A stretch of 64,000 nucleotides of DNA from Sphaerulina vaccinii (Eukaryota; Ascomycota; Dothideomycetes; Mycosphaerellales; Mycosphaerellaceae), in the NCBI GenBank assembly GCA_022570795.1, contig JAKUDP010000011.1, positions 1,674,001 to 1,738,000 on the forward strand, written 5' to 3'. Made by a program: the position numbers and the translations under genes. The notes beneath the pieces were generated by a model. The model was not told the DNA's origin and did not search any database. It was given only the letters and a program-made list of their open reading frames with translations. Positions 10,381-21,964 of the stretch are shown here, in pieces (positions within the stretch are counted from its first letter, which is position 1; every line of letters begins with the position of its first letter).

Positions 10381-12285
10381 TCACACGAAACCGCGACCAC
10401 GAACAGTTCTGCGAAGAGCGCTCACATCTGCTTTGCGGCCAAGACCAACACCACCTTCTGCGAGTAACCCATAGCGGACCTTTTCTTTCGACAAGGCTTT
10501 CTTAACATCCGAAGATTGCCTCGCCTCTGCTACGATAGCTTCCATATGCGGGTTCTGAGTGTTCTCGATCATCTCACTGGTCGTTCCGAGGCGTACGCTG
10601 CCCATATTGCAAGACCGATGTATACTCTCAGTCAGGATCAGCATAATCAGAACACTCACAAGAATCGCAGCCACCGGAACCAGGAGTAGAAATGAGCGCC
10701 AGGTCTGCATGCGCTCCAACAGCTTCGAGGATTGCATGATCACTTTTTCCTTCCTCGTCCAACGTGCTGTCATAGCAGTCGTCAAAGCTGCTGTGCTAGT
10801 ATCAATGAAAGCATTCAATTGAGCTTGCTTCCACTTATAAGTAGGATACTTTCCAGAGCCGACAGAGCTAGTCCAGGCAACGGGAAGAGTGAGATTGTTC
10901 TGTCCTGGTATGGCAGGACCAGCCTCAAACAATGGCTATGCGCCCGCGACATTGATTCCGACAGCTGTAGAGACTGCGCCTAGCCAAACGGCATTGAGCC
11001 AGTTTCCTTCACCATGGGGGCTCACGAGATGTTTCGTGTCGCTCAGCGTCACCTCTTGCTGTGCGATGTCCTGGCAATCACTCTCTGGATATGTGCAGAA
11101 TGAGCTATCGAGGAGCTCAACGTTAACATCGCATGCGAGCGTCGATATACCAGAGAAGCCATTCTTGTGCATTTCCGAATTTGATGGCGGTACGAAGAGG
11201 GATCCGTTTTCAATGTCTCCGTTGATTGCAGCAAATACAACTCTTGTCATCGCGGATGCATCACCAGTCTTGGTGTAGTGGTCCACCCACAGAGTAAGCT
11301 GAGACTGCAGCCGGAGCCAAACAGATGTGTCAGATCCTTTGCCCATATGTGTAGAGACATTCCACTGAAGCTCTCCGTTGTTGCTGAACAACTTGCCAGA
11401 AATTGCGAGGGGCCATGCTGAACAATTCTGCTGAACATCCACCTTGACTGCTTTGGCAGTGAAGTTACCATACTGAGGCAGTTGCTTTTTGTCTATGACG
11501 AAATTTCGCTGCTGCATTATGGGCTCTTCTGTCTGGCCTGACGCCCATGCCTGATAGTTGGCCACTGCTACAGTGACAGCTCCAGGGAGACTAGCAGGTG
11601 GACTCCTCTGCTTGAACGCCATACCAATCCCGCCCTGGGTTGTTTGGTTACTATATAGCACTGTCGGTACCATGCCGGTATCGAAAGCGTAACCAACGAT
11701 AGTCGCATCCGCTCTCAGAAGGAGCGAGAGTGACGACCACTAGAAGAACCACAAGCTGGCTACCTTTCCGCGAATGTAGCAGTGCGAAAGGCGCCGAAGC
11801 AATCGATCCTCGTGTCGTGGACAAGTACTTATCGATATTGCTGAGATTGAAGGTCCTCTGCATCAGGATAGGCCAGATGGTCGTCTCTGCCAGCTGTTGG
11901 GTTGCATATGCAACGCAGGTCATCGAGATCCCGTACACCGTCGTGGTCATACCTTGGACAAGCCCAGAGTGATTTTGGAACTTCGTGACGAGAGGAGACA
12001 CGGAGCAATCTATGGCCCATCCTGGGCACTCGAATACTTGTTGACTGAGCCAATGGACGAAGTAGAAGCAGGAGCTTGCGCCTGCTGTACCGATAACCAA
12101 TGCCAACAGGATCACGATGTTGCTTGCTAGAAAGCTAAAGACACCTTGTCGAGACTTTCGAATGGTCTGCATAATTTCAGTGTGTTGAAAAGACATGCGA
12201 TGCGATGCAAAAGTACCTGCGAAGGCTTTTCATCGTTCAGCGGATCATATGCGGTGTCCTCGTCAAGTTTGGGCTTGTATGACAT
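10381..12285 (-). pseudogene. Disrupted multi-pass membrane protein gene (uncharacterised fungal family)
   Basis: Exon 1 is 12285-12217 (23 codons from ATG), then a 49-nt intron, then exon 2 from 12167. The product would have N-terminal hydrophobic helices, a large Asn/Cys-containing non-cytosolic domain and a final membrane helix near the C terminus. Two lesions break the frame. Near 11715-11720 the reading frame shifts by one base just after a very hydrophobic helix (SQLVVLLVVVTLAP) and before ADATIVGYAFDTG. At 10936-10938 an in-frame TAG separates GINVAGA from PLFEAGPAIPGQ, with coding-like sequence on both sides. The frameshift could instead be bypassed by a weak 52-nt intron (11763-11712), but the TAG cannot be spliced out convincingly. 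The TAG could derive from CAG by a C-to-T change at CpA, the context favoured by RIP. Assembly error is the main alternative. Confidence 0.75.
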
Positions 12286-13232
12286 GTTGCGGGAGCTGGC
12301 GAAAAGAGATAGATGCCCGGTGTCTGCGATAAAGAGGTGTGACACTGACGAGACTGGTCTGTAGTGAGCAGACCTCTCAAGTTATACAGACCATGTGCGT
12401 ACAGCCTCGAAAGTATACATAGATATCGGATGGAGCTGTACATGCAAGCGCAGCCATGGCGGCATCCAGATTGGCGCCTCAGCTGCACATGCAACAGAAT
12501 CAGGCTGTGGTGTCGAAAGGTATCACAGCCTGGCGGCATTTGTCCAAGAATTGTGACTTGTACTCGAGACCTGTAACAATCTCGATGCACCAGTCAGTAT
12601 CGCCAAGCTACCATGTCTCCAGGTTGGATGTGGTGCTACAGTCGCATTTCTATCAACTGCTGATCTTCGACTTCACGCAGCGAAAGAGATCGGACCCGAA
12701 TCCATCACGCGAGCCATGCAGTAGCGTCGTCGAAGCTCTGATGTGGCGTACCTCTTCTGTGATCCTGGTAGGGCTTTTTCTGTGATGCCGAGTCGCATTG
12801 CATATACACCTCGTCGCTCGAAGACGTTCATAATGGCAGGCCAGGAGCCGACCAGTGCTTTCATGTTGAACACAAAGGCCAGTTCCACAAAAAGTCGTCA
12901 GAAGCGGGCCTGGATAGCCTGACGACGGAGTCCTGTAAATTGATGTCTTCTATGGCGCTGAGCCCAACTTTCGAGCATCAGAATATTGACAACCGTTCTG
13001 GCGGAGCGCCCTTTCTGTATTGTGGAGTTGTTGTTGATGGAAGGAAGTGAAGCCCTGCTGGGATATGAACTGATCTGGATACCGATCTCGGCCAACATTT
13101 CATGACGTGACCAGGATGCTCTTGCCTCGTTGCAATTGTCAGCGAGAGATCCACCTCACTTCAACCTGACAAAACTGATGCACTGAAGAAACACCAACAG
13201 CACAATCCACGAAACTTCAAGATTAAGTCAAA
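12286..13232. other. Intergenic, unresolved short frames
   Basis: Nearly 950 bases between divergent genes. Two consecutive minus-strand frames, 13098-12898 and 12888-12673, look mildly protein-like but match nothing I recognise and have no clear splice connection. I see no RNA gene or repeat. Confidence 0.4.
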
Positions 13233-14307
13233 ATGTCACTCCCAAAGACTTTCCCTCTCAAGGCCGCCAATGGCAAGACTATCGACATACCTACTGTGGG
13301 CTATGGAACATGGGCATCAGGCGAGACATCATGGGCCAAGGACAGCACCGCCACTGCACTCAAGGAAGGCTACCGCCACATCGATGGAGCTTGGATGTAC
13401 GGAGTCAGTGAACCAGTAGGAGCAGCCATTAAAGAGAGTGGGATTCCTCGCGAACAAATCTTCTGGAGTCAGTACACTTCATAACATACTACCTGCCATC
13501 TAGCTAACTATTCAACCAGCCTCAAAAGCATGGATGCACTTCCTTACCCCAGAGAACGTCGAACTGGCATTGGACAAGATCCTCTCAGACTCCGGCCTCG
13601 AATACGTGGACCTCCTTCTCGCCCACTGGCCAGCAGCTCAAAAGCCCATCTCACGCGAAGCTCTAGAGAAGGCAGTAGCAAAGCCAGGCGCCACTTCTGA
13701 AGACAAGGGTCAATTGGCAGACAAAGATGGCAAAGTCGAAATCGATTGGGAGCACACTTCAGCTCCAATTGCAGCAAAGTCCGGAAAGAAAGGTTCCTTC
13801 GTCCCAACCTGGAAAGTCATGCAAGAGCTCGTGCGAAAAGGCAAAGCTCGAGCCATTGGTGTATCGAACTTTTCGATTGCTGATATCGAGGATCTTCTTG
13901 CCAATACGAGCCATGATATTCCCATCTCTTGCAACCAGATCGAGGTTCACCCTTGGTTACCTCAGAACGAGCTGATTGCTTTCAACGAGAAGCACGGGAT
14001 CGTGACGACGTGCTACTCGCCTTTTGCTGGGCAGAAAGCAGATGGCAAGACGCTGTTGAATGATCCAGAAGTAGTGAAGCTGGCCAAGAAGAACGACATG
14101 GATGTTGGTCAGCTTCTGCAGAGTTGGGCAGTGCAGAGAGGTACTATTCCGCTCGGCAAGAGTGCAACGCCAAGCAGAATTAAGTCGAACCTGGCGATCA
14201 AGAAATTGTCTGACGAGGACTTCGAGGCTTTGAGCAAGATGGAGTTGCCAAATGGAGAAGGAAGGACTGTCAGTCCAAGCAAGAGCTTCGGCGTCGAGCT
14301 TTTCTAA
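13233..14307 (+). CDS. Aldo-keto reductase
   Basis: Exons 13233-13467 and 13520-14307 (52-nt intron, gtcagt...caaccag) give 340 aa. All four catalytic residues of the AKR superfamily are present: Asp51, Tyr56 (DGAWMY), Lys81 (TSKAW, restored by splicing) and His114 (LLAHWP). The NADPH-binding region near the C terminus (IPLGKSATPSRIKSNL) is also typical. Compared with short AKRs there is an insertion of about 45 residues after His114, rich in Lys/Glu/Ala, as in many fungal AKRs. It is expected to be a soluble NADPH-dependent carbonyl reductase; the substrate is unknown. It sits between two disrupted genes but itself looks intact. Confidence 0.92.
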
Positions 14308-15153
14308 GCTCTTCGATGGAGTTGTGAGAGTGATGGTGGAGATGGTCTCCTCATCCTACAGATGTCTTGTAGAAGTACAATGTGTCACGAGCATCCTAGC
14401 TTGTTGAAGCGAATCGCCCTTTGTTCTAACAACTGTCGGCAGTGCAGGAAACTGTGCTGTAGACTGAGTCTCCAAGTCGCGTCTCCAGCTTTCTTCCGCC
14501 ATGCGCGCATTCCCCCTCCCTACTGCCAGCTTGCGCTGGCTGGATGGTGGCCCATTACGTCTGAGCTGAGACTCACGAAGCGTAGGCCACTTGTCTAGCT
14601 TCGCCTCTTCGTCCGAGCGCTCGTCGGCTGTCATGAACAAATCTTGAACTTCCAGGCCCGGCTGCAGCATGTTATATGCGATCATCTACACCTTAGTTCA
14701 CCAGCAACGGCTGTGGACATATAAGATCCAGAATTCTTCTCGACTTACTGTAGTATCGTGCCTTCAGCTTCCGCACAAGAACGGCCGCCTGCTCGACACT
14801 TCGATTGGCACAAGTGCATCACGTTCGATCTGGTCACTGGAGGTAAAGAACAGCGCATTGCTATTGTCGATATGCATGATGGTCGAAGCCTACGCCGGAG
14901 AGGTGTGTGTGTTTGATGGAGTGTTCGGTCTTGATCTGATTCGCTCGCATGAGGCTGCGGCAGGGCGTTGCGAATGATTCGCTGGGCACACGAGGCTGAG
15001 CAGTTGGCCTGCAGTTCCTGTGCAGCATTGGGCTGCATCGCTGGGGCTATGACAAACTGCCTATAAGGATCAGACTGGATGGTTCTGTGTCAAGGGTTGC
15101 TGAACTTTCTCTTCTTCTGCGAACCATTGCTAACGACAGCGTGCCTCGAGAGA
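14308..15153. other. Intergenic, no gene seen
   Basis: About 850 bases. A frame continues upstream of the HET gene to an ATG at 15079, but it contains an intron-acceptor-like ctaacgacag and a non-conserved peptide, so it is treated as leader. Other frames are short and featureless. Confidence 0.45.
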
Positions 15154-16641
15154 ATGATTCGTCTGCTCGACGTTCAAAGTCATCGCACTCGGGAGTTCTC
15201 GGAATATGAACAACTACCTCCATACATCATAGCATCACACAGATGGTATGATCATGAAGCCAACAAATCCTTCAACAGCTTGAGCAATGCTGGGTTCGAG
15301 AAAGTGTGGAAATTCTGTGACTGGATTCAGAGGCACAGACCCCACATCAAGTGGCTCTGGATAGATAGCTACTGTATCGCCAACGCCGACAAGCAGGAGA
15401 AGCATACAGCTATCGCTTCGATGTTCAGATGGTATCAGAATGCAGCAGAATGCGTTGCTCATCTAGCCGATATAGATTCGGGCGGTGCTCCGGAACACAG
15501 CAATTGGTTCACGCGCGGTTGGACTCTTCAGGAACTGCTTGCACCGAGAAACGTCACATTCGTGGACAAGCACTGGGAAGTCGTTGGAACGAAGCGGTCA
15601 CTCGCCCTGCAAATCGCTTTTCAAACAAGGATCCCCGTGGCAGTGCTCCGTGACTTCAACGAGAGCAAGAAATGTAGCTTCCGAAAGAAGTGGTCATGAT
15701 TGGCTAACAGGACCACCAGATTTCCAGAAGATATGCTGTATTGCCTGCTTGGCATATTCGGCGTATATGTACCGCCGAACTACGGCGAAGGCTTTGACCA
15801 GGCTCGGAATCGGATCATGAGGGCGCTCGACAACCTAGAGCTATCAGATTCCGTTGAGCAAGAAGAGCTGGAAGAGTTGCGAACGGAAGAGAGCGCGCAC
15901 ACGATGATATCCTTCATCGGCAGGCGTTCGGCATGGCGATGGGGTGCCCATGCGAGAGAATACTACTTCGTGGAAGCTCGAGGGCTGTATGTCTACGCCA
16001 CTGGCCGCACAGCACCTTTGCCTACTTGTGCTCCTCAGAGAGGATCATCAGAGAGTGCTCCAAGTAATACCACTGCATCAACTAGCTCAGTCGTGCGGGC
16101 TCAAGGTCAGAAAGAGATGTCAAGCGAGCCACTGAGAAGACCTGCACCGTCCAGTGAGATTCAGTCCAGTACTAGACGGGTTCCTGATACCTCCCAAGAC
16201 GGGTGGTTCGAGAATCAGACGACAGGTCAGATGTATCGAGTTGCCGTCGAGAACGGCGAATATGTCCAGATACTCCAGTCCGGTCATATTGGCAGCCGCG
16301 TGCCGATCACAGCAGATAGTACAGCTCGATTGAAGTCAGAAGCTCTCTCAAAGACCAATATATCAATGGGCGGTCAAAGGGTAGATCCGCGTGGCGGCGT
16401 GGCCGGCCTCACAAGCTCTCCAATCGTGGGATGTCAAAGTGATTCGAGAAGCCCTAGTCACGTTCAACGCGCATCTTCTCGTTCAGTCGGTTATGCTGGA
16501 GGAAGCAGCGATAGAGAAAGCAGTGACGATGATCCCGAAAACCATAATGGACCAGGCGAAAAACAGTTCAGACCTGGTCCAGCTCGACAATCTTTCGGTA
16601 CAGCAATGAGCAGAGCGAAGGCTGGAGTTTATGTATCGTGA
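15154..16641 (+). pseudogene. HET-domain gene interrupted by an in-frame TGA
   Basis: From ATG 15154 the frame encodes MIRLLDVQ, then IASHRW, WLWIDSYCI, ASMFRWYQNA, FTRGWTLQELLAP: the ordered motifs of the HET (heterokaryon incompatibility) domain, residues ~1-150. At 15697-15699 a TGA (codon 182) stops translation. The same frame then continues with RTTRFPEDMLYCLLGIFGV-x4-NYGEG, which normally follows directly in intact HET proteins, and stays open to 16641 with a Ser-rich disordered tail. The TGA sits where homologues commonly have Trp (SW.A). No GT-AG pair removes it in frame. HET proteins mediate allorecognition cell death. A 181-residue product carrying the whole HET domain could still be made. 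Alternatives are a sequencing error or stop readthrough. Confidence 0.78.
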
Positions 16642-17274
16642 TGGCGCAGATGTATTGTCGTTGAACATTGTTTAGATCCAGGTGTGGTCGTTCCAAAGAG
16701 TCAGTGAAGCCTGAGAGAAGAAAGACCGGCTATTGACCGGCTAATGAGAGCTTAGCGAGTGACACAAGACTTAGGCGAGATCAAACAAAAATAGACCATT
16801 CCTTCGACCTCCTGAACGAAAAATTCACACCAACCTATCACGTCCACGAGAACTTGTTCCGCGGACACCCGCGCACCAGAAAGCCTCACATCCCGATGCA
16901 AGACTTCTTCACACTGCTTGGAAGCGTCTTGGCCACGCATGATAACAAGAGCTGCGATGCAGGACACGTCCTCGGAGGCTCAGATGCAGCACCAGCCTCA
17001 TTCTGTATGCTGCTCTTCGTGGCAAGAAGAAGCCGGCGCCCCTGAATTCTCCAATGGCGCGGGTCGCCAAGAGCCACTGCCGAAGCTCCAAGAAGGAATT
17101 GCAGCCAACCACTTTCCTTGAACAATTTGCGCCACATCGCGTACCTGAGAGATCGTGCACTCCTTGCAAAGCTCCCTGTCGTTATCACTTTAACCATTTC
17201 TACGACACGCGTTTGGGACTGCGTTCGATGTCCAAGACTGCTCTGCTGGTCAAAGCAGTGTGGTGAGCGCCGTC
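16642..17274. other. Intergenic; one unassigned open frame
   Basis: Between the HET gene and the first glycosyltransferase-like gene. A plus-strand frame stays open for about 100 codons (about 16738-17045) without an early ATG, containing NEKFTPTYHVHENLF and PHIPMQDFF. It may be an exon or relic of something, but I recognise no family and no clean splice sites. Confidence 0.35.
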
Positions 17275-18988
17275 ATGATTCGACCTTCACGGCCTACCAG
17301 GCCCATAGTGCTGACTGGTGTCTCATTTCTTATTCTGTTCGTACTGCTGTCTGCCACGTTTGTAAGTATCTCCTGAGAGCAGTACTACCTCCATATCAAA
17401 ACTGAGAAGTCCCAGCATGAGCCAACACGGCGGAAAGCAGGTGCTTTAATCTCACTATCACATCAAGATACTTCCAGCGATGTCGTCTTCAGCAGCAAGC
17501 TTCACATTCTACTGCCAGCCTCGAATGCTGCAGTTGATATGTGCAAAACTCTCCTCACTGGAGCTATCCTGGGCTACCCTACCCCTACTCTAATTGCTTG
17601 GAAAGAGGAGTTCAACCAGCATCATCTCCTTGGAGGCGGCAGCCATGTCGCTAAGATCTCGAGAGTTCTGGACTATATGGAGAGCATGCCAGAGTCTATG
17701 GACAACGAGCTGATCTTCATGATGGACGCATATGGTCCGTGTGAAGCCTTTCGGCCATGGCAGATCGGCACCGCTGACTGCACCACAGATATCTGGTTCC
17801 AATTACCTCCCGAGGTTCTGGTCAGTCGATATCATATGATCAACAAGAAAGCTAACCAGAGACTTCGGACAAGACTTGGAAATGCATACGATGCTGAACA
17901 TATTCGGCAAACCATCATCTTCGGCGCTGGCAAGAGATGTGCTCCAAACCAAGTGCACACTGTTGCGTGCTATCCTATACCGGAATCTCCCCTGCCAGAT
18001 GATCTGTATGGCGCCAATACTGACACCAACATGGGCAAGAACAAGTATACTAGCCTCAAGCAGCGGTACCTGAACTCTGGGTAAGTACTCAATGCATCAG
18101 CATGGGGCCGACACTTTTACTCTTGAAGGCTAATGCTGAAGTAGGTACGTGATTGGACCAGCCAAGGACATGCGAAAGATGTTCAGGCGAGCGTGGGAGA
18201 AAGTCCAAGCCATGCAAGACCACGATGAGTGGGACAATGGCAGTGGCGGCTCTGACTTCATGTACCACGGCTCTGACCAGTCCATCTTCAACACCATGTG
18301 GGGCGAACAGGAGTTCCAGCGCGAAGTCATGCGAAGAAGGCATCTAGGGATCGTAGACAAGATGTTCGGCGGCGGTAAACCACCCACTTGGCAACTCGAA
18401 GGCACACTCGTCGACGATCCACTGAACCCCTCATTCACGCATCAGCCCATGGAGCATAAACAAGGCCAGCCCGATGAATTCGGGATAGGAGTCGACTACT
18501 TCAGCGATCTAGGCCATCAGACTGTCAACACTGAAGACGACGTGCACTATCTGGTTTACAATCAGAACATCACAGAACAGCTCAAAGACCGCAACAAACT
18601 GTTTGACTGCCCTTCACGCGTCAATGGGCAACTACCCCAAGATGTCCTGAAAACCACACCACCAGGAAGCACAGAGAAGTCTTGGAACGAATTATCACTT
18701 TACACCAATGTATGCCTGAACACAATCCCAGTCATGATACATCATAATGGAGACAAAGGCGCTCGAGCATGGCAGTGGCCTATGACCTGGATGCAAGGCC
18801 ACGCAAGACGAGAATTCGAGCTGATACTGGGGAACGAGGAGGCTGTGCGAACTTCAGGGCGATCGACAGGAGGCGCTTATCTGCCGAATGGTGAGCATGT
18901 AAGCTTTGTGGAACTATGTCCGCAGGAATATGAGTGGGAGTTGTTTCGAGATGTAGAGAAGCCGGAACATAAGCCTGAAGGCTTGTAG
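17275..18988 (+). CDS. Type II membrane glycosyltransferase-like protein (PLOD-type fold suspected), paralogue 1
   Basis: Four exons, 17275-17361, 17416-17734, 17789-18080 and 18145-18988, give 513 aa. Exon 1 encodes a signal anchor (LTGVSFLILFVLL). Exon 2 has KLHILLPAS and ILGYPTP. Splicing of a 54-nt in-frame intron restores FMMDAYDIWFQL (DAYD ~133-136), and the next junction restores RYLNSGYVIG. Later motifs shared with the two neighbours are SDQ-x2-F, G(E/D)QE, GI(V)DY and a C-terminal PVMIHHN. The D-x-YD and LNSG motifs resemble the glycosyltransferase domain of lysyl hydroxylases/procollagen galactosyltransferases, which suggests a Golgi/ER-lumenal sugar transferase using metal and a nucleotide sugar. 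This is inference: donor and acceptor are unknown. Confidence 0.75.
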
Positions 18989-19442
18989 ATGGTGAGGTTG
19001 GGGTGTTGTGCAGAGACAGATCATAGATATGACACAGATGTAGATACCACAGACATGGGAAAGATACCCTAAACCACGTCAGACCACCACTGCTCCCTCG
19101 AGGATCTCGACCAAGGGAATCATGCTGCTTTAAAGCGAGCCGTAAATAGGTTTGCAAATTCATGCTCTCCAACAGCTTGTTATGGCTTAGCGGTCAGCTC
19201 TATAGGTCTCTCGAAACAGCATGCTAGAGACCGAGAGTCACTGACTGTCACGATACAGGCGCATCAGTCGCCTGTCGTTACTGTTGCGCGGCTACGTTAC
19301 CGATTAGGCCAAAGCGGTTGGCTTGCTTCAGGCGTTGTTCTGCTATTTCTGCCAACATCGTGCTCAGGCAGATACCCGTGTTTCGATATCGCTTTTAGAT
19401 GACATATATATCCTCGTCCATCTCACACACATCACACCAAGA
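18989..19442. other. Convergent intergenic spacer with two hairpins
   Basis: This lies between convergent paralogues 1 and 2. Two perfect 7-bp inverted repeats occur close together: GGTCTCT (19205-19211) with AGAGACC (19226-19232), and ACAGGCG (19255-19261) with CGCCTGT (19269-19275). A tRNA A-box-like stretch precedes them but there is no B box. No gene is called. Confidence 0.4.
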
Positions 19443-21307
19443 TCAATGCACATCCGGCAAAACCCACTCTCCCAGTCCATCTCTAAAAACCTCCTCATGA
19501 TACTTCCTACAAATATCATCAAATCTCACCCATCTAGCACTCCAATCTTCTTTTTCTTCTTTCGGCCCTCTCCTAGCTCCACCTCTCCATCTCTCCCCAG
19601 GCCAATACTCTCTCAAAGTCTCCTCTCTACTCCCAGCATAAGCAACAGGAATCACAGGTTCCCAAATATGTGCATCATATAGTGGTCGCGTAAGTCCTGC
19701 AAACCAAGTCTCATTCCACCAAGTTTCGCGAAGGGCTTTGCGTCCGTTCCTGTGGGCGTTATGATGTATTACAGCGGGAACGATTCCAGACCAGATGTTT
19801 GTGAAGAGTGGTACTTCGGACCATTTCTTCCAGCGAGGGAATTTTGGATCGTGGTTGAAGGTCCAGAATGGTGGGGTTGTGTCTACGATGTCTCCGGATA
19901 GTCTTTTGCTCGTCACTCCATGGACATGGCTCTCAGATACATTTTCGCGTTTCTCAGCTTCGATGAGTTCGGTTCTGTTGTTCCAATGTAGCCAGGCTGT
20001 GTCATCTTCACTGAAAACAGTGTTGAGGCCGATTTCCATGCGATAGTCCAGACCGATGCCGAACTCGAAGTTCTTATCCGGTCTTCGAGCGGCTTTCTTT
20101 CGAACTTCTTCGACATGTTCTGGTACGAAAGGATGCAGTGGTTCATACCCACCTTTGAGTTTCTCTTTCATTTTCTGTAGATTGTTCCTCGAATCCTGCC
20201 TGAGAGCTTCACGCCAGACTTCTTGATCTCCGAGAATGTGAGAGAAGATGTATTGATCAGATCCCATATTCGCTTCGAAAGGGTCGTTGGTGAGAAGTTC
20301 GAGTGCTTGGTTGAACATCTTACGCATGGCACGGACTGTACCCACGACTACTCCGGAATTGATATAGCGAGGGCGGTATTTGATGTATGGATTGTGCTTG
20401 TTGCCAACATCAGTGTCTGTTGCGGGTCCATAGACATCTTCTGGTAGATCCGAGAAAGGTACAGCATAGCATGGCGGGTCGTTCTCTGTCCATGGCCAGC
20501 AACGTTTCTGGCAGCCGAAGATGATTTCCTGGCGGACGTTGTGTTCTGTCTGGGCTTCTGCGCCTATCTCCCTCGCAATCCGTGCATCTGCTCGCGCATT
20601 GACAGAGAAGTAGCGATCTATGAGTGTTTGAGGTCGGAGTTGCAGCCATATGTCGTAGCCGTCTACCATAAGTACGAGATCTTCGTCCATGTCTCTGTGA
20701 AGAGAGTTGAGATATCTGGTGATGCCTGTAACTTTGGCGAGATGAGATCCGCCTTCGACATATTTCGGATCATCGAAGTTTTCGCCCCAGTTTACTATGA
20801 CAGGATCTGGATAGCCAAGGATGCCAGCGCTGACCATGACTTTGCAGAGGTTCTCATCGCCCTTGGAGGCTGGCACCACGAGGTGCAGGTTTGCAGGTGG
20901 GTTCTTGCTCTGAGTGTGGTTTTGTCTTGATCTGGGAACGTCTATGGGCTCTGTATATCCTGTCGTAGCTTTGATCAGTGGTCCTGAAGATGGCTGATGA
21001 GAAGTGGTCAGTACTAGTCTCCCGTTTCTGTACACCTCTCATTACTCACATGTAATATGTACAGTATAAACAGAATCCAAGTAAAGATTAGAAAGAAAAA
21101 TGGTTTGCCTTGCAGCATCACGATCGCCTTGAGGCCTGTCCTTGGGACACTGTCGTCTTCAACTGTATTCGTCCCGATCCTCTGTAGTAGTCCAGCATCA
21201 TTATTGAGCGAAGTCAACGGATTGGCAAGTTGTTCTTCCTCCTCAAGCTTTCTCGCAGCAGCTTCGGCAGCAGCAGAAGACCAGCTTCGCTGACGCATGG
21301 TCGTCAT
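19443..21307 (-). CDS. Type II membrane glycosyltransferase-like protein, paralogue 2
   Basis: Exons 21307-21050 and 20993-19443 (56-nt intron, gtgagt...catcag) give 602 aa. Exon 1 encodes an acidic N-terminal tail and a strong membrane anchor (PFFFLIFTWILFILYIL, ~residues 67-84); the intron falls right after it. The lumenal part carries LHLVVPAS, ILGYPDPV, LVLMVDGYDIWLQL (DGYD ~197-200), YINSGVVVG, SDQYIF, GDQEVW, GIGLDY and PAVIHHN, the same series as paralogue 1. An expected role is sugar transfer in the secretory pathway, inferred from motif similarity to PLOD-type glycosyltransferases. It is convergent with paralogue 1 and tandem with paralogue 3. The C terminus is Trp/Arg/Glu-rich. No defect is seen. 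Confidence 0.78.
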
Positions 21308-21964
21308 ATCTCCTTAAAGCAGAACAGGCTTCCCTGGTTTTCATAACCACACTTTCTCGTACCCAGAACACGTGAAACGAGAGTTTAGTCCATAGCCAGC
21401 CAAGCAAAATAACGAAAAGAATAGAAACGACAACCTCTATGCTTACGTGTATTCGGTTCGGTGAGCTGCGCAAAAGTGAGAACTGTGGTAACTTCTCCTA
21501 TAGCAAGAACAGGTTAGCGAGATGGCTGCAGGAGTCTTGAACGAAAAATTGAGCCAGTCAGGGCTGAAGACGTAGAGACAGAAGTCTGGGTCGATCGGCA
21601 AGATGTTGAACCTTGTCGCAAGCCCGGCTACGCTAGCAAGTCTCACGCTTGGCGAGATCGAGTAACCGGGCACAAGAGCACATCCCTGACGACAACCTGT
21701 GGCTGAGGTGCCGCACTCCGAGGACGAATATGCACGAGAATGTCACTCTTCGTTAAGAAAAGCTGTGTCTTGTTTGTGCCAGCTGAAAAGGTTCTGCAAG
21801 AGCATGATGATCCTCGAATCGTGAAGTGTTTCAAACCATTTTGGGAATCTGCCAAGCTATGTAAGACTGCACTACTGCTGGCTCATCACACTCTGTATGT
21901 GTCGCTATGAACGCTATCAAAAGTTTCAAACACTGCTGGACAGAGACTGCCAGCGAGATGGGTG
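21308..21964. other. Intergenic between tandem paralogues
   Basis: About 650 bases upstream of paralogue 2 and downstream of paralogue 3 on the minus strand. Only short featureless frames are present; the region should contain the paralogue 2 promoter. Confidence 0.5.

Noticed and set aside
15640..15712. Intron removing the HET TGA (donor gtagct, acceptor ctaacag)
   Set aside because: Splicing there creates an immediate stop and the branch-like ctaac lies too close to the acceptor.
19180..19300. Possible tRNA suggested by an A-box-like sequence
   Set aside because: No B box (GTTCGANNC) and no cloverleaf can be drawn; only two simple hairpins remain.
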